DNA from: Geomonas limicola
Lineage (GTDB): Bacteria; Desulfobacterota; Desulfuromonadia; Geobacterales; Geobacteraceae
Reading direction: 5' to 3'
DNA: 64,000 nt
Assembly (NCBI RefSeq): GCF_014193675.1
Contig: NZ_BLXZ01000010.1
Location: 156,634 to 220,633, forward strand
Below the pieces are notes generated by a model. The model had not been told where the DNA came from. It did no database searches and saw only the letters and a program-made list of their open reading frames with translations. Both the position numbers and the translations under genes were made by a program. Position 1 is the stretch's first letter, and every line of letters starts with the position of its first letter. Positions 53,793 to 62,355 of this stretch are shown piece after piece.

Positions 53793-55880
53793 GTGGAGAT
53801 GTTCGGGCAAAACGTGTTTAATCAGGCAGTTATGAGAGAAAGGCTGCCGAAGGCTGTGTTCAAAACCCTGAAGAAAACTATCGATGAAGGGCTGCCCCTC
53901 GATCCCTCCATTGCCGATGTTGTAGCGACTGCCATGAAAGAGTGGGCCGTCGAAAGAGGCGCGACCCATTTCACCCACTGGTTCCAGCCGATGACCGGCA
54001 TTACCGCCGAAAAGCACGACTCGTTCCTTTCGCCTGCCGAAGGCGGCGCCCTGATGGAGTTCTCCGGCAAGGAGCTGGTAAAGGGCGAGCCGGACGCCTC
54101 CTCCTTCCCGAGCGGTGGCCTGCGTGCTACCTTCGAAGCCCGTGGCTACACCGCCTGGGACTGCACCTCTCCCGCGTTTCTGAGGGAAGAGGCCGGCGTG
54201 GTCACCCTCTGCATCCCGACCGCCTTCTGCTCCTATACCGGTGAGGTGCTGGACAAAAAAACCCCGCTGTTGCGCTCCATGCAGGCGCTTTCCACCCAGG
54301 CGCTGCGCGTGCTCAGGCTGTTTGGCAACACCACCGCCACCCGCGTCATCTCGACCGTCGGGGCCGAGCAGGAATACTTCCTTATCGACAAATCCTTCTA
54401 CGAGAAAAGGCCTGACCTCATGATGGCTGGCAGGACCCTCTTCGGCGCCATGTCCTCCAAGGGGCAGGAGCTCGAGGACCACTACTTCGGCACCATCAAG
54501 GAGCGGGTGCTGGCGTACATGAAGGAAGTCAACGAAGAGCTGTGGAAGCTGGGCGTCACCGCCAAGACCCAGCACAACGAAGTGGCCCCCGGCCAGTTCG
54601 AGATCGCCCCGATCTTCGAGAACACCAACATCGCCACCGACCACAACCAGATGGTCATGGAGACCCTCAAAAAGGTTGCCACCCGTCACGGCCTGGTTTG
54701 CCTGCTGCACGAGAAGCCGTTCGCCGGTGTCAACGGCTCGGGCAAGCACAACAACTGGTCCATGAGTTCCAACGACGGGCAGAACCTGCTCGAGCCGGGG
54801 CACACCCCGCACGACAACGCCCAGTTCCTGACCTTCCTGATGGCGACCATCAAGGCCGTGGATACCTACGCGGGGCTTTTGCGCGCCACCTGCGCCAGCG
54901 CCGGCAACGACCACCGTCTGGGCGCCAACGAAGCGCCGCCGGCCATCATGTCCATCTTCCTGGGCGACCAGTTGGCCGAGATCCTCGACCAGATCGTGGC
55001 AGGCGCCGAGAAGTCTTCCACCAAGGCTGGCGAGATGAAGGTCGGCGTCAGCACGCTGCCGGCACTCCCCATGGACGCCACTGACCGGAACAGGACCTCC
55101 CCGTTCGCCTTCACCGGCAACAAATTCGAGCTGAGGATGCTGGGCTCCTCCTTCTCCATTTCCGGGCCGAACATCGTCATCAACACCATCATCGCCGAAG
55201 TGCTGAAAGGCTTTGCCGATAAGCTGGAGAAGTCGAAGAACTTCGATGCAGATCTCGAGAAGCTGCTGCAGGAGACCGCCAAGAAGCACCAGCGCGTCGT
55301 GTTCAACGGCAACAACTACTCCGACGAGTGGGTCCAGGAGGCCAAGAAGCGCGGCCTGCTGAACATCCCGAACACCCCCGAGGCACAGAAGCAGCTGATT
55401 ACCAAGGAAGCTGTCGCGGTGTTCGCTGCACACAACGTCTTTAGCGAGAAAGAGATTCACGCGCGTTACGAAATCGTTATCGAGCAGTACGTCAAGACCT
55501 TGAACATCGAGGCTTTGACCATGATCGATATGGCCAACCACAGCATCATCCCGGCCGCCGTGGAGTACGCTACCATCGTCGCTTCTTCCATCAATGCCGT
55601 GAGCGCGGTTTCCGCCAAGCTCAACGTGTCGACCCAGCAGGGGCTCCTGGAAGAACTCTGCGACAAGCTGGCGGCTACCAGCGCCGGCGTGAAGGCGTTG
55701 GAGGCGGCACTGGAAGCTGCGCTGGCCATCGCCGATCTCGAGGAGCAGGCCGCCGCGTTCCGCGCCGAGGTCTACACCAAGATGCAGGATCTGCGGAACA
55801 ACGCCGACGGACTGGAAAAAGTCATCGCCGCCAAGTACTGGCCGCTGCCGACCTACCGGGAGATGCTGTTCCAGCTGTAA
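53793..55880 (+). CDS. glnN: Glutamine synthetase type III
   Basis: A 695-aa GSIII, which makes glutamine from glutamate and ammonium with ATP. The long N-terminal part (MREQ-like region MRERLPKAVFKTLKKTIDEG), THWFQPMTGITAEKHDSF, GAEQEYFLID and NEVAPGQFEIAPIFENTN are typical of the family, as is the length. The start is GTG at 53793 with AAAGGAGG (an ATG 6 bases later is possible). Type III lacks the adenylylation control of type I, so it may serve under different nitrogen conditions. Confidence 0.93.
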   Translation: MEMFGQNVFNQAVMRERLPKAVFKTLKKTIDEGLPLDPSIADVVATAMKEWAVERGATHFTHWFQPMTGITAEKHDSFLSPAEGGALMEFSGKELVKGEPDASSFPSGGLRATFEARGYTAWDCTSPAFLREEAGVVTLCIPTAFCSYTGEVLDKKTPLLRSMQALSTQALRVLRLFGNTTATRVISTVGAEQEYFLIDKSFYEKRPDLMMAGRTLFGAMSSKGQELEDHYFGTIKERVLAYMKEVNEELWKLGVTAKTQHNEVAPGQFEIAPIFENTNIATDHNQMVMETLKKVATRHGLVCLLHEKPFAGVNGSGKHNNWSMSSNDGQNLLEPGHTPHDNAQFLTFLMATIKAVDTYAGLLRATCASAGNDHRLGANEAPPAIMSIFLGDQLAEILDQIVAGAEKSSTKAGEMKVGVSTLPALPMDATDRNRTSPFAFTGNKFELRMLGSSFSISGPNIVINTIIAEVLKGFADKLEKSKNFDADLEKLLQETAKKHQRVVFNGNNYSDEWVQEAKKRGLLNIPNTPEAQKQLITKEAVAVFAAHNVFSEKEIHARYEIVIEQYVKTLNIEALTMIDMANHSIIPAAVEYATIVASSINAVSAVSAKLNVSTQQGLLEELCDKLAATSAGVKALEAALEAALAIADLEEQAAAFRAEVYTKMQDLRNNADGLEKVIAAKYWPLPTYREMLFQL

Positions 55881-55906
55881 TTCCGGAATTTCGTCTCTGT
55901 TTGCTC

Positions 55907-55941
55907 AAAAAGGAGTCCCCGCGCAGGGGGCTCCTTTTTTT
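55907..55941 (+). terminator. Terminator after GSIII
   Basis: AAAAAGGAGTCCCC, loop GCGCA and GGGGGCTCCTTTTT with a further T-run form a strong rho-independent terminator with one mismatch. Confidence 0.88.
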
Positions 55942-56170
55942 GTGATACGTATCCCTCGCCCTGACGAGAGGGTGCGGGGGACTGCCATCTGTTACGAGGT
56001 GGCGCCTTGGGGAAAGGGAATCCTGTTGGCAGCTTTTCCGGAATTTTCAGTTGAAGCTCCGCAAGGAGGGATGAAGGACTGTGGGTTTTGGTTAACGGAA
56101 CTATATTTCAACGTGCCTAGAAAGGAGCAGAGGAGCCGCGCTGCCGGGGCACTACACTCTTCCGGGTTGA

Positions 56171-56220
56171 TGCCTAAAAAGTAGGCAGTGGTGGGCGTGT
56201 TGCTGCCTGGTATTTAGGCA
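56171..56220. promoter_or_regulatory. Two 17-bp dyads (enhancer for glnB-glnA)
   Basis: TGCCTAAAAAGTAGGCA (56171-56187) and TGCCTGGTATTTAGGCA (56204-56220) both fit TGCC-N9-GGCA with a TAGGCA right half. They are centred about 153 and 120 bp upstream of the predicted sigma54 start at about 56332, the usual enhancer position. The first is a nearly perfect palindrome. Confidence 0.75.
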
Positions 56221-56304
56221 ATGGCGTCTTCTCCGGACTGGATCTGCAGGTAATTGTCGCTCTCAACAGGCTGAAACTACGACTCTTATAGTGCCGCTTG
56301 TTCC

Positions 56305-56321
56305 TTGGCAGACATCTTGCT
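56305..56321 (+). promoter_or_regulatory. Sigma54 promoter of glnB-glnA
   Basis: TTGGCAGACATCTTGCT has GG and GC 10 bases apart. It lies about 105 bases before the glnB start and is almost the same as the amt promoter. Confidence 0.85.
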
Positions 56322-56360
56322 GAACGTAAGCATAGCGCGCTACGAGACACTTGATTAAGG

Positions 56361-56389
56361 TTGCTTTTTAACAACAAGCTCTCTATAAT
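56361..56389 (+). promoter_or_regulatory. Sigma70 promoter of glnB-glnA
   Basis: TTGCTT (56361-56366) and a perfect TATAAT (56384-56389) are 17 bases apart, just downstream of the sigma54 promoter. A tandem sigma54 plus sigma70 arrangement fits basal plus nitrogen-induced expression. Confidence 0.75.
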
Positions 56390-56426
56390 TTGCGCGCACT
56401 GAAAAACGGAGCGGGGGGTACCAGTC

Positions 56427-56765
56427 TTGAAAAAAGTCGAAGCAATCATTAAACCTTTCAAGCTTGATGAGGTCAAAGAGGCCCTCAACGAAATCGGTAT
56501 CCAAGGGATCACGATCGGTGAGGTAAAAGGATTTGGTCGCCAGAAGGGGCACACGGAACTTTATCGTGGCGCCGAGTACGTGGTGGACTTCATCCCCAAG
56601 ATCAAAATGGAAATCATCGTCTCTGACGAGGTCGTTTCCAAGGTTGTCGATGCCATTGAGCAGGCTGCGAAAACGGGCCGCATCGGCGACGGCAAGATCT
56701 TTGTTACTCCTGTGGAAGAAGTTGTCCGCATCAGGACCGGTGAAAGGGGCGAAGACGCCCTCTAG
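56427..56765 (+). CDS. glnB: Nitrogen regulatory protein PII
   Basis: A 112-aa PII signal protein that senses 2-oxoglutarate and ATP/ADP. It starts MKKVEAIIKPFKLDEVKEAL, has the T-loop with Tyr51 (RGAEYVVDF), the usual uridylylation site, and the C-terminal TGRIGDGKIFV. The start is TTG at 56427. It precedes glnA by 38 bases, so it probably controls glutamine synthetase and the amt channel. Confidence 0.95.
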   Translation: MKKVEAIIKPFKLDEVKEALNEIGIQGITIGEVKGFGRQKGHTELYRGAEYVVDFIPKIKMEIIVSDEVVSKVVDAIEQAAKTGRIGDGKIFVTPVEEVVRIRTGERGEDAL

Positions 56766-56803
56766 TCCGATCTGATTTTACCCACTTTGAAAGGAGACTG
56801 TAG

Positions 56804-58216
56804 ATGACACCGAAACAAGTTGTGGAGTTTGCCAAAGAAAACGGCGTGCTGATGGTAGATTTCAAGTTCATGGACTTCGTTGGTATCTGGCAGCACTTCA
56901 CCGTTCCGATGAGCGAGTTCGGCGAAGATACCTTCGAGGAAGGCCAGGGTTTCGACGGCTCCTCCATCCGCGGCTGGCAGCCGATCCACGCCTCCGACAT
57001 GATCATCATTCCGGATCCGACCACCGCGAAACTGGATCCGTTCACTGCACTGCCGACCCTATCGCTGATCTGCGACATCTTCGATCCGATCACCAAGGAA
57101 AGCTACACCCGCGACCCGCGTAACATCGCCAAGAAGGGCGAGGCGTACCTGAAGTCGACCGGTCTCGCCGACACCGCCTACTTCGGACCGGAAGCCGAGT
57201 TCTTCATCTTCGACGACGTCCGCTACGACTCCTCCGCCAACCAGTCCTTCTACGCCGTCGACTCGGTGGAAGGCGCCTGGAACACCGGCCGCGAAGAGTT
57301 CCCGAACCTCGGCTACAAGCCGCGCCACAAGGAAGGCTACTTCCCGGTTGCACCGACCGACTCCCAGAACGACCTCCGTAACGAGATGGTCGTCGAGCTG
57401 CAGAAAGTCGGCATCCGCGTCGAGTGCCAGCATCACGAGGTGGCTACCGGCGGCCAGGCCGAGATCGACATGCGCTTCAACTCGATGGTTGCCATGGCTG
57501 ACGACCTGCAGTGGTTCAAGTACGTCATCAAGAACGTCGCCAACCGCAACGGCAAGACGGTAACCTTCATGCCTAAGCCGCTCTACGGCGACAACGGTTC
57601 CGGGATGCACTGCCACATGTCGCTGTGGAAAGACGGCACCAACCTGTTCGCCGGCGACAAGTACGGCGGGCTCTCCCAGATGGCCCTGTACTACATCGGC
57701 GGTATCATCAAGCACGCCCGCGCGCTGTGCGCCTTCACCAACCCGACCACCAACTCGTACAAGCGTCTGGTGCCGGGCTTCGAGGCTCCGGTGAACATGG
57801 CATACTCCAGCCGTAACCGCTCGGCTTCGCTGCGTATCCCGATGTTCTCCACCAACCCGAAAGCCAAGCGTATCGAGTACCGGACTCCGGACCCGAGCTG
57901 CAACGGCTACCTCGCCTTCGCCGCCATGCTGATGGCAGGTCTCGACGGCATCGAGAACAAGATCGATCCGGGCCAGCCGCTGGACAAGGACATCTACGGC
58001 TTGTCGCCGGAAGAGCTGTCCACCATCCCGTCCGCTCCGGGCAGCCTGGAAGAAGCTCTCAAGGCCCTGGAGGCCGACCACGAGTTCCTCTTGAAAGGCG
58101 ACGTCTTCACCCTCGACGTCATCGAGAAGTGGATCGAGTACAAGACCGAAGCCGAAGTGAACCCGGTCCGTATGCGTCCGGTTCCCCTCGAGTTCGCCCT
58201 GTACTTCGACATCTAG
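56804..58216 (+). CDS. glnA: Glutamine synthetase type I
   Basis: A 470-aa GSI. It has the N-terminal latch, FDGSSIRGW, GPEAEFFIFDDVRY, the NGSGMHCHMS-like NGSGMHCHMSLWKDG and the adenylylation Tyr398 in KDIYGLSPEEL, so activity is probably controlled by covalent modification via PII. It is cotranscribed with glnB. AAAGGAG precedes the ATG. Having both GSI and GSIII near one PII gene is notable. Confidence 0.97.
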   Translation: MTPKQVVEFAKENGVLMVDFKFMDFVGIWQHFTVPMSEFGEDTFEEGQGFDGSSIRGWQPIHASDMIIIPDPTTAKLDPFTALPTLSLICDIFDPITKESYTRDPRNIAKKGEAYLKSTGLADTAYFGPEAEFFIFDDVRYDSSANQSFYAVDSVEGAWNTGREEFPNLGYKPRHKEGYFPVAPTDSQNDLRNEMVVELQKVGIRVECQHHEVATGGQAEIDMRFNSMVAMADDLQWFKYVIKNVANRNGKTVTFMPKPLYGDNGSGMHCHMSLWKDGTNLFAGDKYGGLSQMALYYIGGIIKHARALCAFTNPTTNSYKRLVPGFEAPVNMAYSSRNRSASLRIPMFSTNPKAKRIEYRTPDPSCNGYLAFAAMLMAGLDGIENKIDPGQPLDKDIYGLSPEELSTIPSAPGSLEEALKALEADHEFLLKGDVFTLDVIEKWIEYKTEAEVNPVRMRPVPLEFALYFDI

Positions 58217-58240
58217 TCGGTACCGGCAATTACTGCAGCA

Positions 58241-58272
58241 AAAGAGGCGGGGGTCACCCCGCCTCTTTTTTT
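58241..58272 (+). terminator. Terminator after glnA
   Basis: AAAGAGGCGGGG, loop GTCA and CCCCGCCTCTTT form a perfect 12-bp stem with a seven-T tail, 25 bases after glnA. Confidence 0.9.
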
Positions 58273-58422
58273 GTGGTGAGCCAAAGCCGGCGTCCTCCCA
58301 TGAGTGTGGCTCCAAGGTTGCTGCACATGAATAGCTTGAACCCCTGTCGGAAAACTGCTAGTTTCCAGGTGGTACAAAGGTCCCGGGGCACGGCGTCGGG
58401 ACGGGGAGGGGAGGACGATTTG

Positions 58423-58773
58423 GTGCAACAGGACAGGGTAGCCAAGCTCATTGAATGGTTCGTCAGGGCGGCGCTTCGGCACGCCGAGGCGATAGAAGCG
58501 ATGCAGGAAGAGGTGGCGGCGCTGCAGGTGGCCTCGCTAACCAAGTATTTCAAGGCGCTCAAGGCTGAAGAAGGCGCGATGCCGCGCTTTTTGCTGCTGC
58601 TGGAAGAGGGTAATCCGGTCATAGCCGGGATGGCTGCGGTGTACGGGCTCGCACAGGCGCCCGAGCGCTGCCGCCCGGTGCTGGTAAAACTCACGGAAAT
58701 GCCGGGTCTCATCGGCTTCCGCGCGCAGGTCGCCCTGCAGCGCTGGGATGCCGGAGAGTGGCAGGAACTGTAG
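58423..58773 (+). CDS. Hypothetical protein (116 aa)
   Basis: I do not recognise this family. It is helical, about 116 aa from a GTG at 58423 (TTG at 58420 also possible), with GGAGGAC just before. Motifs such as PRFLLLLEEGNPVIAGMAAV suggest a small alpha-helical repeat or bundle. Upstream in-frame sequence runs into the terminator and glnA and is not part of it. Confidence 0.5.
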   Translation: MQQDRVAKLIEWFVRAALRHAEAIEAMQEEVAALQVASLTKYFKALKAEEGAMPRFLLLLEEGNPVIAGMAAVYGLAQAPERCRPVLVKLTEMPGLIGFRAQVALQRWDAGEWQEL

Positions 58774-58853
58774 CTTCTCCTGGCCACAAAACGGCACAAA
58801 CCGCACAAGAAAAACCCCACGGGGTGACCATCATCTACTATCAGGAGGTGTGT

Positions 58854-59165
58854 ATGTCGGAATTCAACAACGTAAGCGTGGTAAAAGAGGCCAACATCTA
58901 CTTTGACGGCGGCGTTACCAGCCGGACCATCTACTTCGCCGACGGCTCCCGCAAGACGCTGGGGATCATGCTGCCGGGCGAGTACACCTTCAACACCGGT
59001 TCCGCAGAATTGATGGAAATCCTCTCCGGCGACCTCACCGTGCTGCTGCCGGGTTCTAACGAGTGGGTTGCCGTGAAAGGTGGCGAGGCCTTCGAGGTCC
59101 CCGAGAACTCCAGCTTCAAACTGAAAATCACCGGCATCACCGATTACTGCTGCTCCTTCCTGTAA
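58854..59165 (+). CDS. ppnP: Pyrimidine/purine nucleoside phosphorylase PpnP (DUF1255)
   Basis: A 103-aa single-domain cupin-like enzyme that splits nucleosides with phosphate. It starts MSEFNNVSVVKEANIYFDGG and has SRTIYFADGSRKTLGIMLPG and the ending YCCSFL typical of the family. The ATG at 58854 follows AGGAGGTG. A hairpin at 59176-59226 lies just after. Confidence 0.9.
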   Translation: MSEFNNVSVVKEANIYFDGGVTSRTIYFADGSRKTLGIMLPGEYTFNTGSAELMEILSGDLTVLLPGSNEWVAVKGGEAFEVPENSSFKLKITGITDYCCSFL

Positions 59166-59175
59166 GAATGCGGAC

Positions 59176-59226
59176 AGGGATGAATGGGGTGAACGGAAGG
59201 TAAACGCCCCATCCCATTCATCCCTC
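59176..59226 (+). terminator. Hairpin between ppnP and gluQ
   Basis: AGGGATGAATGGG and CCCATTCATCCCT form a perfect 13-bp stem with a 24-base loop, ending just 6 bases before the gluQ ATG. There is almost no T-run, so it may act on gluQ translation rather than stop transcription. Confidence 0.45.
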
Positions 59227-59230
59227 TATC

Positions 59231-60184
59231 ATGCCGATGATGATCGAATCCTTGAACCAACGTAGTGGTCCCGTCGTCGGACGGTTCGCCCCTTCGCCGA
59301 CTGGCCCGATGCACCTGGGCTCCCTGGTCGCGGCGCTGGGGAGTTACCTGATGGCCAAGCGCAGCGGCGGAACCTGGCTCTTGCGCATGGAGGACCTGGA
59401 CCTGCCGCGCGTGGTGCCGGGTATCGCGGACGACATGCTGCGCACCCTGGAGACCCTCGGCTTCGCCTGGGACGGCGAGGTCGTCTACCAGAGCCGGCGC
59501 ACCGAGTTCTACCGCGCCGCGGCGGCTCTTCTCGTCGAGCGCGGGCTCGCCTACCCCTGCGGCTGCACCCGCAGCGAAATCGCCCAGATCGCCTCGGCGC
59601 CCCACGAAGAGGGGCTTGTCTACCCGGGGATCTGCCGCGACGGTCTTGCTCCGCAAAAGGTGGAGCGCGCCCTGCGCGTCAAGGTCTACGACGAGGTGAT
59701 CAGCTTCAACGACCAGGTGATGGGGCACTACAGCCAGCACCTCACCGGCTCCTGCGGGGATTTCGTGATCCACCGTGCCGACGGCCCCTACGCCTACCAC
59801 CTCGCGGTGGTGGTCGACGATGCCGCCTCCGGCGTGAACCAGGTGGTGCGCGGCGCCGACCTCTTGAGCTCAACGCCGCGTCAGATCTACCTGCAGCGCA
59901 TCTTCGGCTATCCAACGCCCAGCTACGCCCACCTGCCGCTGGTGTCCGGCCCTGCCGGCAGCAAGCTCAGTAAGAGGGACAACGCGGTCTCGCTGGCCGC
60001 CGGAGGTAACCTTGCCGCTGAGGCGGGTAGCCTCTTGCTGGACGCCCTGCGTTTCCTCGGCCAAAACCCTTTGCGGGAACTGCTCGGCGCGTCTCCGACC
60101 GAAATCCTCACCTGGGGGGTGCAGCATTTCGAGATCGCAGCGGTCCCCAAGGCCTCCGCACCCTTTCAGCGCACCCCACTGTAA
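59231..60184 (+). CDS. gluQ: Glutamyl-Q tRNA(Asp) synthetase
   Basis: A 317-aa glutamyl-tRNA synthetase paralogue without anticodon-binding domain, which attaches glutamate to queuosine of tRNA-Asp. It has GRFAPSPTGPMHLGSL (HIGH region), a zinc-type Cys set (YPCGCTRSE, GICRDG) and SKLSKRD (KMSKS region). The length is typical. No clear ribosome-binding site precedes the ATG, which lies next to a stable hairpin. Confidence 0.93.
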   Translation: MPMMIESLNQRSGPVVGRFAPSPTGPMHLGSLVAALGSYLMAKRSGGTWLLRMEDLDLPRVVPGIADDMLRTLETLGFAWDGEVVYQSRRTEFYRAAAALLVERGLAYPCGCTRSEIAQIASAPHEEGLVYPGICRDGLAPQKVERALRVKVYDEVISFNDQVMGHYSQHLTGSCGDFVIHRADGPYAYHLAVVVDDAASGVNQVVRGADLLSSTPRQIYLQRIFGYPTPSYAHLPLVSGPAGSKLSKRDNAVSLAAGGNLAAEAGSLLLDALRFLGQNPLRELLGASPTEILTWGVQHFEIAAVPKASAPFQRTPL

Positions 60185-60186
60185 CG

Positions 60187-60215
60187 AAAAAAGGACCGGT
60201 GCACCCGGTCCCTTT
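60187..60215 (+). terminator. Terminator after gluQ
   Basis: GGACCGG, loop TGCAC and CCGGTCC, flanked by AAAAAA and CTTT, form a short terminator just after the gluQ stop. Confidence 0.75.
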
Positions 60216-60275
60216 GCGACGTGATCCTCTCAGCTACCTCGCGCGCTGTCCTGCCCAAAAAAATCGATCTCCAGG

Positions 60276-60482
60276 CTACCCTTCATCAAGGAAATCAGGA
60301 GCCGGCCGCGGCTGGACGGGCACCGGTGCTTGTTCACGTTTTTTGAGCCCCTCCCTGATCTGGGTGCCGACCCGGTTGCCGAGCTGGTGATCCATGAACC
60401 AGGCGCGCACCAGGGAGTCGTTCAACTCGGCGCACCCGGTAAGCAGTAGCACCGTCAGCACGGCTAGAAGTCTAGCCGCCAT
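60276..60482 (-). CDS. Small lipoprotein (68 aa)
   Basis: A 68-aa protein with a lipoprotein signal (RLLAVLTVLLLTGC, Cys14) and a Pro-rich tail. No family is recognised. It overlaps the end of the thioesterase gene by 11 bases, so it is the last gene of a tightly packed three-gene minus operon. Confidence 0.65.
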   Translation of the reverse strand: MAARLLAVLTVLLLTGCAELNDSLVRAWFMDHQLGNRVGTQIREGLKKREQAPVPVQPRPAPDFLDEG

Positions 60483-60921
60483 GACGCTCGGCCTTTTTCT
60501 GCTTTTCGACCTGGCGCCATTTTTCGATCTCGGCCTCGGTGACCGGCTGCCAGGGCGGTACTGCGGTAGGGTGCCAGTTCTCGTCAACCGCCACCATGGT
60601 GAACTGGCCGCTTGCGCCGCGCCGCTTGGTCCCTTCCATGACGTTTTCGACTTCCACCTCCACCTCTACTTCCATGGAGCTGCGTCCGACGTGGATGATG
60701 GTGGCGCGCGAGTAGACCACCTCGCCCATGTTGATGGGGGTGTGAAAGCAGATGCGCTGGGCGCAGGCAGTCACCACCCGGCGCTGGGAGTAGCGCCAGC
60801 AGGCAACACCGGCTGTCTTGTCCATGATGCTCATGATTACGCCGCCGAAAATGTTGCCGTACCCGTTGGTGTCCTTGGGCAAGAGCGTTTCGATCAGTTC
60901 GGCCTTACGTTTGTGCTCCAT
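60472..60921 (-). CDS. Acyl-CoA thioesterase (hotdog fold)
   Basis: A 149-aa hotdog thioesterase of the YciA/BFIT type: NGYGNIFGGVIMSIMDKTAG contains the catalytic Asp, then VACWRYSQRRVVTACAQRIC and the strand repeat EVEVEVEVENV. It splits acyl-CoA to acid and CoA. The ATG at 60921 follows GAGGAGG; its start overlaps the gene before it by 17 bases. Confidence 0.88.
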   Translation of the reverse strand: MEHKRKAELIETLLPKDTNGYGNIFGGVIMSIMDKTAGVACWRYSQRRVVTACAQRICFHTPINMGEVVYSRATIIHVGRSSMEVEVEVEVENVMEGTKRRGASGQFTMVAVDENWHPTAVPPWQPVTEAEIEKWRQVEKQKKAERHGG

Positions 60922-61540
60922 AGTGTTCCTCCTCAAGACCTGCAGAAATAAGCCGTTTCAGCTGTTTTATGTTGGCCCGCTCCATCGGCTTGCCTGTGAT
61001 GCTGCTCACCGTGCGGTTATGCCGCTCGTCGACCGGATAGACGGAGCACTCCACGGGAACGCCGCCGTCTTCCAGGTAGACATGAAGATAATCGTTGATG
61101 CGACCGCCCTTGCGCACCGTGACGGTTTCCGTTTCAAAAGAAAGGCCGTGCTGCATGAGGAGTTCTTCGACCTCCTCGACCGAGTCGGCAAAGAGATGGA
61201 TGTCGATGTCGCTTTGCCCGGTGACCGCGCCGGAAAGCACTGATCCCACCAAGTAGGGGGTGAAGGGTTCGAAAAGCTCCAGGTACCTGAGGGCGGCCAG
61301 TCGCAGCGCCAGTAACCGCGCCGGGAGTACGTCTTCCTCGCGCTCCGCGATCAGCCGGGCCAGCTCCTCGTGGATCTCCGCGTTGCTGGGGAGGTGCGCC
61401 CCCAAGGAGAGGGCCTTCTCGGGTCCGAAACGCTTGGCGGCCTTGCGCTTGGCATCGCGGTATTCGCGCACGCCATCCTCGTACATGGGTCGGGCGGCCT
61501 CGACGGCAACCTGCTCCCGTATCTTGTCCAGCTTTCTCAT
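60905..61540 (-). CDS. Nucleotidyltransferase-fold protein
   Basis: A 211-aa protein. The central part (about residues 95-115) reads LVGSVLSGAVTGQSDIDIHL, the GS and DxD motifs of the nucleotidyltransferase fold, and the C-terminus has VECSVYPVDERHNRTV. It may be an active or decayed NTase; the substrate is unknown. ATG 61540 is chosen; a GTG 6 bases upstream is possible. It is the first gene of the operon. Confidence 0.7.
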   Translation of the reverse strand: MRKLDKIREQVAVEAARPMYEDGVREYRDAKRKAAKRFGPEKALSLGAHLPSNAEIHEELARLIAEREEDVLPARLLALRLAALRYLELFEPFTPYLVGSVLSGAVTGQSDIDIHLFADSVEEVEELLMQHGLSFETETVTVRKGGRINDYLHVYLEDGGVPVECSVYPVDERHNRTVSSITGKPMERANIKQLKRLISAGLEEEHYGAQT

Positions 61541-61629
61541 GATCACCAGTATAGCCGATCATCCGCGATATGATACGCTTTATCCGGAAAGGCGCTACGG
61601 CAAAAATCACCCTCCCATTAAAAAAGGAG

Positions 61630-61659
61630 TTGACTCAGGGAACCGGTATTTGCTATAAG
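61630..61659 (+). promoter_or_regulatory. Promoter of tRNA-Gly
   Basis: TTGACT (61630-61635) and TATAAG (61654-61659) are 18 bases apart, 15 bases before the tRNA 5' end. Confidence 0.7.
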
Positions 61660-61673
61660 AGGGAACTCGCTGA

Positions 61674-61748
<75 letters not shown>

Positions 61749-61788
61749 AATATCTACCAGGAATCCTCGGTGATTCTTCCCAAATAGA

Positions 61789-61826
61789 CCCCGGCAGCAT
61801 GAATTTCATGCTGCCGGGGTTTTCGT
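61789..61826 (+). terminator. Terminator after tRNA-Gly
   Basis: CCCCGGCAGCATGA and TCATGCTGCCGGGG form a perfect 14-bp stem with a 3-base loop, followed by TTTTCGTTTTT. Confidence 0.9.
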
Positions 61827-62355
61827 TTTTCGGCCTTTTTGAACCCTCCGACGCCCTCTTCCTGTATCTCGGGGATTGCCCTAGTCATGGCACCAGACAG
61901 GTCCCGACACCACATCGCCGGCAACTGGTTTTGCGTTAGTGAATTCGCGGTTGTTCCCGCCAAAAGACAGGTTCCGCTGACAGCATCACCCGCCTTCAGT
62001 CTGACAACTCCCTCATCCAGTTATTTTTGAAGTGTTTTTTTAAAAATGTATTCATTGTAACGTTTTGGACCAAATCTTGTAATGATAGTTCAGTTGAGTC
62101 TAAGTCTCAGTCATTATAGGAGATTATCGTCGGAGAGACAGTTACACCTCGTTGCGCTTGTCATTATCTACTAATTATATTCAGCTTATCAGCTGTACTG
62201 TGACAGGGCCTTGCTGCGACCCTGACCACAGCAGCGCTATGTTAGGACTATGGGGACGCTTGTTGTACGGGTGGTCCGGGAGATGCTGCCGGATGGAACC
62301 GCGTTCAGCGGAGAGTCGCCGCTGATCGTCTGTTACTAAAGACAAGGGGGGCTTT
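61827..62355. other. Leader region before the multiheme gene, no gene seen
   Basis: About 530 bases, AT-rich around 62020-62180. I looked for a GEMM-type riboswitch, since these often precede cytochrome genes in Geobacter, but saw no good match. The promoter is not identified with confidence. Confidence 0.4.

Noticed and set aside
53760..55541. 593-codon minus-strand frame over GSIII
   Set aside because: Shadow of the GSIII gene, with no ribosome-binding site or known domain.
55942..56184. 80-codon plus-strand frame between GSIII and glnB
   Set aside because: It begins in a REP-like element and runs into the nitrogen dyads; no ribosome-binding site.
62040..62355. GEMM-type (c-di-GMP or cGAMP) riboswitch before the multiheme gene
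   Set aside because: Such switches are common before Geobacter cytochrome genes, but the conserved core bases and paired helices were not found here.
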